Assembly: GCA_944324305.1 (NCBI GenBank)
Contig: CALUVV010000001.1
Location: 124,001 to 188,000 of the forward strand
Direction: 5' to 3'
Source of the DNA: Candidatus Gastranaerophilales bacterium
GTDB lineage: Bacteria; Cyanobacteriota; Vampirovibrionia; Gastranaerophilales; Gastranaerophilaceae
DNA: 64,000 bases
The notes under the pieces were generated by a model. The model made no database searches and was not told the DNA's origin. It was given only the letters and a program-made list of their open reading frames with translations. Below are positions 1-8,548 of this stretch, piece after piece (position 1 is the first letter of the stretch; each line of letters begins with the position of its first letter). Both the position numbers and the translations under genes were made by a program.

Positions 1-1438
1 ACGCTATCGCCACCGCTTGAATTGGCATTAGATGTATCGTAGGCAGGTATGATTTTACCCGATAAAGTTATGTAGAAGGGATAAACATCACTCCACAATT
101 GAGAATCGCCTTTGGAGCCGTCGATATCTACATAGACTGTGTAGCCGTAGGAATTAGTATTAGGTACACCGTCATATACTCCGCCCTGAGTATTATTAGA
201 TAACATAGAGATGGCACCTGCGTCGTTATGCATATTATAAATTCGCAAACCGTTACGAAGAGTAATATCAGGTGTTTTGCCGGAAAAGTCAGTTGTACCA
301 TCAGATATGACACTGCCGTTACATACATCACTGCCGCTCATGATATTCGCATAACGTTCAAACAATTTGCAGAAATTTTTACCCTTACGGGGTAAAGTAC
401 GGGGAGAAGGAATACATTTACATTGTTCCTCGCTCCATTCATAGGTATCATCACTGCAAGTGCGGTTTATTGCCGGATTTTGTGAAACAATGCCCGTTTC
501 ATCACTACATATATTGCAAGGGGATAAATCCGCTGGACAGTCGGTGACACAATTGCAAGAACTGTTTAAATGCTGCCCCGAAGGACAGGTTTTAGCCGTG
601 CCTGTTAACTTACATGTATGTTCGTCCCATACCTGACCGCAAGGTATTGTACTTGGTTTATTTGTACAGGCGGGACATTCCGACCAGCTATGAGCTTTAT
701 TACCATTCCAACAAGTTACATAACCTGGACAATTTGATTGGCTGACAGCAAAACTGCCATCCCAACAGGTGATTTTGGGCGGGCACGAACTAGGATTGGC
801 TGCTTGAGAACCGTCCCAACAGTCAGCCTTGGGACAAGACGAGGCATTACTTGCTACACTGCCGTCCCAGCAAGTTATTCCTACTTGTTTGCAAGTACAG
901 CTGTCATAATCCAGCCTGTATCCTGAAGAACAAGTCTTAGAGCATTTCAAAGTACAACAAGCAAAACAGCCGCTTCCTTCTTCATGACGATTTGCATCAC
1001 AAAGTCTCCCTCCTGATTCGTTACAAGTAGAACCTACAAGAGAGTGCCAAGGACTGCATCTTGCATAAGCAGGCTGCGACCACATATCTCTATAGAAACC
1101 AAGAATATTATCCTTTAAATTTTGGGCGGTAACAGGCTTTTTTATTCCCGCAATAACATCGTTAGAATTTAAAGCCTGCTTATATTCAGGGTCTTTAGGA
1201 TCCCAGTCTGCAAGCATCTCTGTAGAAATAGAACGTAATGTTGAATAAGCGTTGTAATAAGTGTATGATACTATATTGTCCAGCTTAGCTTTGGTTATAC
1301 CGATTGTTACAGCAACAATAACTGCAATAATTAACATTACTACAATTACTTCCGCTAAAGTATAGCCCGAAAGTCTTGATTTAAGGGCTTTTAGGCTGCC
1401 CCCCCCCCGACAGTATTAAATAAATTACTCTTCTTCAT
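1..1438 (-). CDS. P1: large Cys-rich prepilin-like protein, 3' end outside window, G10 run in leader
   Basis: A class III-like prepilin signal (GYTLAEVIV) is followed by a hydrophobic helix, a Cys-rich core with several CW(D/N)G units (for example TCWDGS) and a C-terminal region containing VDIDGSKGDSQLW. The C-terminus runs off the left edge. The start is ATG at 1438, preceded by an AAGGAG ribosome site and a TTGAAA-N16-TATAAT promoter. From that ATG, ten codons lead into a G10 run and the frame then stops at once (MKKSNLFNTVGGGAA*). The pilin frame opens only if the run is 8 or 11 long. The visible C-terminal half closely resembles P9 at 47035-49280, while the part just after the pilin helix differs. 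Probably an exported filament or surface subunit; function inferred from the signal only. Confidence 0.75.
1399..1408. repeat. C10 homopolymer run in P1 leader
   Basis: Ten C on the + strand (G10 in the coding strand), flanked by G on both sides. It is one base short of the length that would join the P1 start codon to the pilin frame. Confidence 0.95.
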
Positions 1439-1470
1439 ATTTTTAGCTCCTTAATTGTATCACATCTTTT

Positions 1471-1498
1471 ATTATAAATTATTTTTTTTATTTTTCAA
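1471..1498 (-). promoter_or_regulatory. P1 promoter
   Basis: Read on the minus strand: TTGAAA, 16 bases, TATAAT. It sits about 35 bases upstream of the P1 ribosome site and start codon and resembles the promoters of P4, P5, P9 and P11. Confidence 0.6.
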
Positions 1499-1519
1499 GT
1501 GTATTATTTATTCGGGTAG

Positions 1520-1547
1520 TTACAAAAAATAAATATTGTGATAGAAT
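1520..1547 (+). promoter_or_regulatory. Candidate promoter for the 1586 gene
   Basis: TTACAA, 16 bases, TAGAAT, placed about 40 bases upstream of the ATG at 1589. It is divergent from the P1 promoter. Confidence 0.4.
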
Positions 1548-1585
1548 ATTATTGTAAATAAATTTAAAATAAGAAGGGGATTTTT

Positions 1586-2080
1586 TTGATGAATAAAATC
1601 AAAGGTTTAATATTAATCTTAACATTAGTTTTAGGTATAAATGTATATGCAGCGGCTCCGGAAACTTTCACAATTGCAAATGCAGCAGCCGTTCAATCAC
1701 CTGCCGCAAAAGCTTATATTACTGTTAACCCTTTAGACGTTGTGGCAAGACCTAATTTTTATCTGAACAAAAACATTAAAATAAAAGCTAAATTTGATAA
1801 ATTTTCAACTTTAGGACTTGATTACAAACCTGCTATGAAAAGTTCGGAAAAATACATTTCCTTTTTAATCCAAAGACCTGACGTTACAGACCATAATATT
1901 CCGCTTTCCGAATTAAAAATCTTTCTTGACAGAACGGAAGCCGAAAAACATATAGATTTAAATTCAGGAGATATTGTTGAATTTACCGGAAAAGTATTTT
2001 CAAATGCACTGGGAGATCCCTGGATGGAAGTCGATAAGTTTACTGTTATCAGTGCAAAACCGAAAACCGATGCAAAGTAA
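1586..2080 (+). CDS. Exported hypothetical protein
   Basis: A 164-residue protein with a clear signal peptide: two Met, a Lys, a run of Leu/Ile/Val and an AYA-like cleavage region near residue 23. The mature part contains 'NPLDVVARPNFYLNKNIKIK' followed by alternating hydrophobic stretches and 'GDIVEFTGKVF', which has the feel of a small beta-barrel (OB-like) fold; this is inference from pattern only. Two adjacent ATG codons at 1586-1591 follow an AAGAAGGGG ribosome site. It lies 29 bases before the GH57 gene, so the two may be co-transcribed. No family is recognised with confidence. Confidence 0.7.
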   Translation: MMNKIKGLILILTLVLGINVYAAAPETFTIANAAAVQSPAAKAYITVNPLDVVARPNFYLNKNIKIKAKFDKFSTLGLDYKPAMKSSEKYISFLIQRPDVTDHNIPLSELKIFLDRTEAEKHIDLNSGDIVEFTGKVFSNALGDPWMEVDKFTVISAKPKTDAK

Positions 2081-2109
2081 TGTGTATTTATTATTAACGG
2101 AGTTAAGAG

Positions 2110-4608
2110 ATGAGCGATAAAAAAAACGAAGTATTTCTGACAATTCACGGACATTTCTACCAGCCGCCGAGAGAAAATCCTTGGCTGGAAGCTATTGAAC
2201 TGCAAGACAGTGCACTGCCTTTCCACGACTGGAACGAAAGAATAAATACAGAATGTTATAATCCAAATTCCGTTTCTAAAATTGTTGACAGCAGAAACAG
2301 AATTCTTGATGTCGTAAACAATTATGAACATATGAGTTATAACTTCGGTCCTACACTCCTTTCCTGGATGGAACAATTTGCTCCTCTGACTTACGAAAGA
2401 ATAATAAAAGCCGATATTGAAAGTATTCCCGAACACAACGGACACGGAAACGCTATTGCACAAGTTTACAATCACATAATAATGCCGCTTGCCAACGAAC
2501 AGGATAAGCAAACACAGGTAAAATGGGGTATCAGGGATTTCGAATACCGTTTCGGAAGAAAACCTGAAGGGATGTGGCTTGCAGAAACAGCTGTCGATGA
2601 CGATACATTAAGAGTTCTTGAAGAAAACGGCATAAAGTTCACAATACTTTCACCTTATCAGGCTGAAAAATTCAGAAAAAAAGGCGACAAAGAATGGACT
2701 GACGTAAGCTGGGGTAATATTGACCCTGCACGCTCATATAAATATAATATTAAGTCAGCACCCGGAAAATCTATTGATTTATTCTTTTATGACGGTGCAA
2801 TCTCACGTTCTGTTGCTTTTGACGAACTTTTAAAAGACGGTAACAAATTTATTAAACGTCTGAAAGAAGGTGTTTCTGAATGCAGAGATTATCCTCAGTT
2901 AATAAATATTGCAACAGACGGTGAAAGTTACGGACATCACACAAAATTCGGAGATATGGCACTCGCTTATGTTTTGAAGATTAAAGCAAAAGATGAAGGC
3001 TTTACAATAACCAATTACGCAGAATATTTAGAAAAGTACGAAAGCGGCTGCGAAGTTGAAATTAAACAGGCATCAAGCTGGAGCTGCTTCCATGGTGTCG
3101 GAAGATGGAAAGAAGACTGCGGATGTTCAACAGGCGGGCACCCCGGCTGGAACCAAAAATGGAGAAAACCTTTAAGAGATGCTCTTGACTATTTAAGAGA
3201 CGAATTTGCTTCGCTTTTTGAACAGGAAGGCGCAAAATATTTTGATAATGTCTGGGAAGTTCGTAATAAGTATATAGAAGTTATCCTTGACAGAAATGAA
3301 ATGAATGTAAAAAAATTCCAACAGGAAAACTTTAGACCTGATTTATCTGATGAAGATAAAGTTAAAGCTATGGAATTATTGGAAATTCAACGTCAGTCAC
3401 TTCTTATGTATACAAGCTGCGGCTGGTTTTTCTCTGAAATTTCAGGTATTGAAACCGTTCAAATTATGAAATACGCCGCGCGAGCCATGCAGCTTGCTTC
3501 AAGGTTTACAAGCAAAAACTTCGAAGAACATTTCTTAAATATACTTGCGGAAGCTAAAAGCAATATACCTGAACACGGAACCGGTAAAGATATCTTTGAA
3601 AGATTTGTAAAACCGTCTATTGTAACGACAAAACAAATCGCAAGTCTCTGGGCTTTATCATCTCTTTATCAGGACTTTGAAGACGAAGAAAGCGTTTATT
3701 GCTACACTATCAGAAAAGAAGCCTATAAAAAAGTTCAAAAAGGCTCATCAACTTTTGTTGTAGGGCATATTGAAATACAGTCAAAAATTACACTGCAAAA
3801 ATCAAATGTTATGTTTGCATTGATGCAATATGCAGGCGGGGATTTCCACTGCGCAATTAAGGAATACTCGGATGATGCCGAATTCAACAGAATTAAGACT
3901 AACCTTATAAAAACTTTCCTTATGAACCCGCTTACTGAAATTATTCGTTCACTTGATGAATATTTCGGAAAAGAATATTTCACATTAAAAGATATATTTA
4001 TTGAAGAAAGAAGAAAAATTCTTCAAATTCTTCTTAAAGGAAAGCTTGAAAAATTCTCCGAAACTTATCAGGAAATGTATGATGAAGGAAAAGGCTCAAT
4101 ATATCACCTACAGGGTTTAGGGTTAAAAATTCCCGACGAATTCAAAATTTCAGCGGCTTATGCACTAAGCCATAAGTTTAATGACATTGTTGTTCATTCC
4201 GGCGGCTTTGTGGAAGATGACTTAATTCAGCAGGCTTCGGATATAAATTATGAAGCTAAAAAAATAGATATTAAACTTGACAAAACACCTTCTAATAAAA
4301 TCTTCAGCAAAAAAATTCTTCAAAATATAAACAGGCTTGTACACAGTTTCGAAATTCAGCAGGCTGATGTTGTTCTTGAAATATTTGAAAGTATAAGAAA
4401 ATTAGAACTTCAAATTGATATTTCGGAAGCTCAAAATATTTATTTTGCTAAGATTTATCACAGAATTGGTGATATTTTAGAGGCAGGAACATTAAATAAA
4501 CGTTCATCCAACAAACGGTTTGTTGAAATGCTTCTGGATATCGGAGAAAACCTTAATATTAATACAGAATTTTACAGAAAAAAATTGGATAAATTACTAC
4601 TGCAGTAA
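2110..4608 (+). CDS. Glycoside hydrolase family 57 protein with DUF3536-type C-terminus
   Basis: An 832-residue cytoplasmic protein of the GH57 alpha-amylase/4-alpha-glucanotransferase superfamily. The N-terminal barrel starts with 'FLTIHGHFYQPPRENPW'. The family nucleophile position is Glu159 in 'GMWLAETAV', and the probable acid/base is Asp270 in 'ATDGESYGHH'. The long helical C-terminal half (about residues 300-830) matches the DUF3536 arrangement known from cyanobacterial homologues. Likely acts on alpha-1,4-glucans such as glycogen; the exact substrate cannot be read from sequence. ATG follows the ribosome site ACGGAG. No signal peptide. The upstream exported gene is 29 bases away. Confidence 0.85.
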   Translation: MSDKKNEVFLTIHGHFYQPPRENPWLEAIELQDSALPFHDWNERINTECYNPNSVSKIVDSRNRILDVVNNYEHMSYNFGPTLLSWMEQFAPLTYERIIKADIESIPEHNGHGNAIAQVYNHIIMPLANEQDKQTQVKWGIRDFEYRFGRKPEGMWLAETAVDDDTLRVLEENGIKFTILSPYQAEKFRKKGDKEWTDVSWGNIDPARSYKYNIKSAPGKSIDLFFYDGAISRSVAFDELLKDGNKFIKRLKEGVSECRDYPQLINIATDGESYGHHTKFGDMALAYVLKIKAKDEGFTITNYAEYLEKYESGCEVEIKQASSWSCFHGVGRWKEDCGCSTGGHPGWNQKWRKPLRDALDYLRDEFASLFEQEGAKYFDNVWEVRNKYIEVILDRNEMNVKKFQQENFRPDLSDEDKVKAMELLEIQRQSLLMYTSCGWFFSEISGIETVQIMKYAARAMQLASRFTSKNFEEHFLNILAEAKSNIPEHGTGKDIFERFVKPSIVTTKQIASLWALSSLYQDFEDEESVYCYTIRKEAYKKVQKGSSTFVVGHIEIQSKITLQKSNVMFALMQYAGGDFHCAIKEYSDDAEFNRIKTNLIKTFLMNPLTEIIRSLDEYFGKEYFTLKDIFIEERRKILQILLKGKLEKFSETYQEMYDEGKGSIYHLQGLGLKIPDEFKISAAYALSHKFNDIVVHSGGFVEDDLIQQASDINYEAKKIDIKLDKTPSNKIFSKKILQNINRLVHSFEIQQADVVLEIFESIRKLELQIDISEAQNIYFAKIYHRIGDILEAGTLNKRSSNKRFVEMLLDIGENLNINTEFYRKKLDKLLLQ

Positions 4609-4609
4609 G

Positions 4610-5215
4610 TTACCAGTCCTGTGAGCCGTATTTTTTATATGCATCAATATTCTTTTGGATTTTTTGTTCAACAGATAAGATTTTCTTTAAATTCTCAGGG
4701 TTTGTAGTTTTCTTTTTCAATAACTGCAATTCAATTAATTCTTCTTTCGAACGTCTTATTTTTTGCTTAATTTCTTCGCGCTGCCAGAAAAGCCATCCTT
4801 CAAAACCGCATCCGGGCGGCACAATTGACCATGGTGAGGACGGACAGTGTTTGCACAAAGTTAATCGTGTATCATAACGGGAGCATAAATTATCAGGCTG
4901 AAGATATTTACATCCGTAAAATGTTATTTCCTGCTCATTATAATTTCCGTCATCAGACAAACGCATTATAATATTATCTACAATAGAAGCATCAACTTTT
5001 CTTGCGGCTTCTATAGATTGATAAGGAACAAATAATGAAAGAAAATCCCGAGCACCTTTATCACCTTTTTCCGCCATTTCACATAATTCAGGATAAGGAA
5101 CGGAAGTTGTTACGACACGACAGCATTTACCACACATATGACACAAATGTTGAGGACGCTTTGCTAAAAAATTTTCTTCATAACTGCCCATATTTAAATT
5201 ATAGCTTTCATGCAA
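4610..5215 (-). CDS. YkgJ-type cysteine-cluster protein
   Basis: A 201-residue protein with N-terminal 'LCHMCGKCCRVV' and further cysteines in 'LCSRYDTRLTLCKHCPSSP' and 'PPGCGFEGW'. This is the pattern of the YkgJ/UPF0153 family, which is thought to bind zinc or an iron-sulfur cluster; the role is unknown. The C-terminal 60 residues are a charged, probably coiled helix. It is convergent with the GH57 gene, with one base between the stop codons. A second member of the family lies at 11939-12625. Confidence 0.75.
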   Translation of the reverse strand: MHESYNLNMGSYEENFLAKRPQHLCHMCGKCCRVVTTSVPYPELCEMAEKGDKGARDFLSLFVPYQSIEAARKVDASIVDNIIMRLSDDGNYNEQEITFYGCKYLQPDNLCSRYDTRLTLCKHCPSSPWSIVPPGCGFEGWLFWQREEIKQKIRRSKEELIELQLLKKKTTNPENLKKILSVEQKIQKNIDAYKKYGSQDW

Positions 5216-5309
5216 AAATATAAAAAATTATGTAACATTTCTTAAAAATAGAGCAATAATCATGTAAATTAATACTTTATTTATTTAAGTAGTAAAAGGG
5301 TAGTTTTTC

Positions 5310-6107
5310 ATGCAAAGTTCAGTAGGACAACAAAACATACAGCAGCCACAGGTTATACAGCAATGCAAATGCCAGCCGCAGCAGCAAAATGTTCAACAAC
5401 AGCAGCCTGCGCAGTATCAAACAGCACCTATGGTTCAGCAGCCTCAAAGTCAAAATGTACAGGTTCCTAACTATTCAGGCGTAAACATTCAGATATTTAA
5501 TCCGTCAGTCGCAACTCCGGGTTCTACAGCTCCTGTTTATAACGTAAATGCGCCAAATTACGGAACAAACCCTGTAAACGGCTGCTATCCTTCGGGTTAC
5601 TATACAAATAACTGGGGAAATAACGGACAGAATAATGTAAAAACATCTACAACAACAAATACAACAGAAAATAAAACTACCGAAAAGAAAACAGAAAAAC
5701 GTGAAATAGTTCAACTTACCGATGACTATATTAAAAACCTTGAAAATTATTTAAACAGTCAGGATAAAGAAGTAAGATTAATGGGCGGTAAGGAAGTTAT
5801 TGCACGTTTGGAAGAAGACCATTCGAGAAAAGACGATAAAGCGTTAAACGCATTAGTAAATAAAATGCTTCAAGATCCTTATACTCCGGTAAAAATTCTT
5901 GCGTTAAGCGCACTGGATTCAAGAGTTGTAACGGGTGATGATTACACTGTAGGTCTGTTAAAACAAATGCAAAATTCTTCATCGGGTTATGGTCAGGATG
6001 CAATGCAAGCAACCAACATCCTGCTGAAAATGTCAGGTAAAAAGGTCGAAAAAGAATTTGAAGTGAAAGATACAAAAAAATCAGAAAATAAAACCGAAAA
6101 AAAATAG
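5310..6107 (+). CDS. Gln-rich protein with HEAT-like repeat region
   Basis: A 265-residue protein. Residues 1-100 are low complexity, rich in Gln, Asn and Pro ('QQNVQQQQPAQYQ'). Residues 105-130 are a Thr/Lys/Glu linker. Residues 135-245 look like a few HEAT-type helical pairs ('LTDDYIKNLENYLNSQDKE', 'PYTPVKILALSALDSRV'). The C-terminus is Lys-rich. No signal peptide or membrane segment. ATG follows an AAAAGGG site. It is 7 bases upstream of the next gene, so they probably form an operon. Function unknown; possibly a scaffold. Confidence 0.65.
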   Translation: MQSSVGQQNIQQPQVIQQCKCQPQQQNVQQQQPAQYQTAPMVQQPQSQNVQVPNYSGVNIQIFNPSVATPGSTAPVYNVNAPNYGTNPVNGCYPSGYYTNNWGNNGQNNVKTSTTTNTTENKTTEKKTEKREIVQLTDDYIKNLENYLNSQDKEVRLMGGKEVIARLEEDHSRKDDKALNALVNKMLQDPYTPVKILALSALDSRVVTGDDYTVGLLKQMQNSSSGYGQDAMQATNILLKMSGKKVEKEFEVKDTKKSENKTEKK

Positions 6108-6114
6108 GTGAAAA

Positions 6115-6591
6115 ATGAGTATCAGTACAGCATTAACATCAGTTAAGAGCAATCTTACAAAATATATTGCAAAAGGCGTTGGAGCCGCAGCATTAGGCGT
6201 TGTAGCTTACGATGCTCATGTTGTCGGAAAACTTCAATCCGATGTTTACTCAAAAACAGGTGATGCAAACGCATGTATGGAAGCTTTCAACAATACTCAG
6301 TACCTTTCAAGCCCGAGTGTCACAACATCTAAGCTTAAACGAGGAGTTTTCAATTGGGAAGTTGAAAGTAATTTGCGTCATTTTATTAATTCAGGCATCG
6401 GCTATTTTAAAGGCTTCGGTTCTATGCTCGTAAACAGTGTTGTTCCGTTCGGTTTAGGCTTGGGGGCACTTTTAGGCAAGGGGAAATGGTCAAAAGGCTC
6501 TGCAATCGGTCTCGGGATATTCGGTGTCGTAAAATTATTTAAGGATGTTTTAGGCTTCGGACACTATAATGATTTAAACAGAAAGTTTTAA
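6115..6591 (+). CDS. Hypothetical protein with hydrophobic segments
   Basis: A 158-residue protein with a hydrophobic N-terminal patch ('GVGAAALGVVAYDAHVVG') and a Gly-rich hydrophobic C-terminal half ('VPFGLGLGALLGKGKW', 'AIGLGIFGVVKLF') that could form two membrane helices. No known family recognised. It follows the Gln-rich gene by 7 bases and is followed directly by a strong hairpin. Small proteins with hydrophobic ends are also encoded at 12731, 55464 and 62173 in this window. Confidence 0.6.
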   Translation: MSISTALTSVKSNLTKYIAKGVGAAALGVVAYDAHVVGKLQSDVYSKTGDANACMEAFNNTQYLSSPSVTTSKLKRGVFNWEVESNLRHFINSGIGYFKGFGSMLVNSVVPFGLGLGALLGKGKWSKGSAIGLGIFGVVKLFKDVLGFGHYNDLNRKF

Positions 6592-6618
6592 AACAAGCCT
6601 CTTTTTAGAGGCTTGTTT
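6591..6618. terminator. Bidirectional terminator between 6591 gene end and P2
   Basis: An 11-bp perfect stem (AAACAAGCCTC with its complement), six-base loop, and T/A tails on both sides. It serves two convergent genes. Confidence 0.85.
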
Positions 6619-6619
6619 C

Positions 6620-7308
6620 TTAATATGTCATTTCCCAGTTATCGTTTAAGATTTTTCCGAAACATCCTGCAGTTCCGTTACCGAAACAATCTTCTTCAAA
6701 ACGTGTTTCTCGTTCTTCTGTTGATAATGGCGCGGAAGTCCCCTGGTCATCAATTATTCCGTTATTGTACACAAATACAAAAAAACAATCACGTCCTAAA
6801 ATATTCGGACCTTTTAATCCGTTAACATCTATTGCAAAATAGACATTCAAATCACCGTTATTTGCGCCCTCTGTAAATGTTGTTCTTATAGATGCACCGT
6901 TTGCAAGTACAAATGCTTTATTTTGTCCGAAATTACCGCTTTCCCCATTTAATCTTTTGTACTCATCTGCAAAACATCCTGCCAAAGTGTCACATTCTTT
7001 AATTACTTTAAAATATGATCTTATAAAATCCTCTACGGCTGCTGAAGATGTTAATCCGGCTTCCTTTAAATTAACAGCATTTCTGTCTGTCTGATATTGC
7101 AAAAGAGCCTGCTGCATTTCATTATAAACTTTATGTAATTGGGTTACATAAGTTTTGCGCTGATGATTTTGCATTAAACTCGGAACGGTCATCGCAGATA
7201 CAACGCCGATTATACCTAAAGTGACCAATACCTCTGCAAGTGTAAACGCAGGAGCTGAGCCTAAAGTACGCCCCCCCCCCGCGTGGCAAAACTAAATAAT
7301 TTTTTCAT
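6620..7308 (-). CDS. P2: prepilin-like protein, G10 run in leader, frame closed as sequenced
   Basis: The start is ATG at 7308 with an AAAGGAG site; the leader reads MKKLFSFATRGGGVL* in the zero frame. With one more base in the run it reads through ATRGGGGRTL, then APAFTLAEVLVTLGIIGVVSA, giving 229 residues. The globular part has the family metal-loop-like motif 'DVNGLKGPNILGRDCF' and the shared C-terminal signature 'CFGKILNDNWEMTY'. The gene starts 24 bases after the trmD stop and so probably rides on the rimM-trmD transcript; it ends at a strong hairpin. Likely an exported pilin or pseudopilin; cleavage would fall between Ala and Phe rather than the usual Gly and Phe. Confidence 0.8.
7271..7280. 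repeat. C10 homopolymer run in P2 leader
   Basis: Ten C on the + strand between G bases. The distance from the ATG to the pilin codons leaves remainder 2 modulo 3, so one added base restores the frame. Confidence 0.95.
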
Positions 7309-7332
7309 AATTACTCCTTTCTTCATGTCATT

Positions 7333-8034
7333 TTAACATTTTTTTGAAAGATTTTCAATATAAGCAGAATAGAGATCAGGACGTTTTAATTTTGTGCGTT
7401 TTAAGCTTTCCTGATATCTGAATTCATTTATTTCCTTATGATTTCCGTTAAGAAGGACTTCCGGAACTTTAAGCCCCTTGTATTCACGCGGCTTGGTATA
7501 ATGCGGATATTCTATAAGTCCATTCGAAAAACTGTCCTCATCAGCCGATGCCATTTTACCGAGAGTACCTTCTATCTTGCGGCTTACGGCGTCTATAAGA
7601 CATAATGCGGGAAGTTCACCGCCTGTTAATACAAAATCACCTAATGAAATTTCTCTAGGTTTTATAATATCTCTTATACGCTCATCAAATCCTTCATAGT
7701 GCCCGCACAGCATTATAATCTGATTGAATTCGGCAAGCTCATTCACAACCGCGTCAGTCAGAGGTGAACCTTGAGGTGAAAGCATTATTGTAACAGAATT
7801 TTCTTGTTTTTTTATACTTTCATATGCGTCAACATAAGGCTGCGCCATTAAAACCATACCTGCACCGCCGCCGTATGGAGTATCGTCAACTTTTCTGTGT
7901 TTATCAAGCGTAAAATCACGCGGATTTACTGTATTAACCTTTAATATATCATTTTCAAGAGCACGTTTTAAGATACTGTAACCGCAATAATTTTCTATCA
8001 TTTCGGGGAATAGTGTAAGAACATCAAAAATCAT
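7333..8034 (-). CDS. trmD: tRNA (guanine-N1)-methyltransferase TrmD
   Basis: A 233-residue SPOUT methyltransferase that makes m1G37 in tRNA, preventing frameshifts. It starts 'MIFDVLTLFPEMIENYCGYS'. The trefoil-knot SAM-binding loops are visible as 'MLCGHYEGFDERI' and 'GDFVLTGGELPALCLIDAV', and 'RKVDDTPYGGGAGMVLM' is the family substrate loop. Length is normal. It overlaps the upstream rimM stop by 4 bases, indicating translational coupling. The prepilin gene P2 follows after 24 bases. Confidence 0.97.
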   Translation of the reverse strand: MIFDVLTLFPEMIENYCGYSILKRALENDILKVNTVNPRDFTLDKHRKVDDTPYGGGAGMVLMAQPYVDAYESIKKQENSVTIMLSPQGSPLTDAVVNELAEFNQIIMLCGHYEGFDERIRDIIKPREISLGDFVLTGGELPALCLIDAVSRKIEGTLGKMASADEDSFSNGLIEYPHYTKPREYKGLKVPEVLLNGNHKEINEFRYQESLKRTKLKRPDLYSAYIENLSKKC

Positions 8035-8543
8035 TCTATTAATCCCTCTATGTTATTAACAGTAATTTTTCTTTCCTTAATATCAACATCGGTCACAATA
8101 GCTTTAACAAAAGGAACAAGAACTATTTGCTTGGAGTTTGTTTTTACCGAAAGCAAATCATTTGCACCGTTATTTGAAACCCCGACCACAAATCCGAGTT
8201 TTTTACCGTTTTGGTCAAAAACCTCAAGGCTGACCAGTTCGTCAATCAAAAATTCATCTTCTTCCAGAGCTTCCCTGATAGTATTTTCCTCTACATAAAG
8301 AAAAGCTCCTTTATATTCCATCAGCTCATTTATTGAGTTAATTCCTTCAAATTTAACAAGAGCGATATTTTTGTGAAGCCTGATGCTTTTTATTTTTAAA
8401 GTTTTATACTCATGTTCGGACTTAACAAAAACTTCAGAAAGCGAACAGAAGAAATCAGCCTGATTTTTAGTAAATCCGACTTTTGCTTCACCCTGAATTC
8501 CATGAAAATTCAAAATTTTACCGACAGAAACAAATTTTGTCAT
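8031..8543 (-). CDS. rimM: Ribosome maturation factor RimM
   Basis: A 170-residue protein with the N-terminal RimM barrel ('SVGKILNFHGIQGEAKVGF') and a C-terminal PRC-barrel ('DELVSLEVFDQNGKKLGFVV', 'VPFVKAIVTDVDIKERKI'). It assists 16S rRNA processing and 30S head assembly by binding S19. It is coupled to trmD, as in most bacteria, but the gene upstream is a zinc-ribbon, Asn-rich protein rather than the common rpsP/KH pair. Confidence 0.95.
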   Translation of the reverse strand: MTKFVSVGKILNFHGIQGEAKVGFTKNQADFFCSLSEVFVKSEHEYKTLKIKSIRLHKNIALVKFEGINSINELMEYKGAFLYVEENTIREALEEDEFLIDELVSLEVFDQNGKKLGFVVGVSNNGANDLLSVKTNSKQIVLVPFVKAIVTDVDIKERKITVNNIEGLIE

Positions 8544-8548
8544 AGTTA

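Noticed and set aside
1822-2511. 229-residue minus-strand open frame
   Set aside because: Lies wholly antisense to the 1586 and GH57 genes, has no family motif and no ribosome site.
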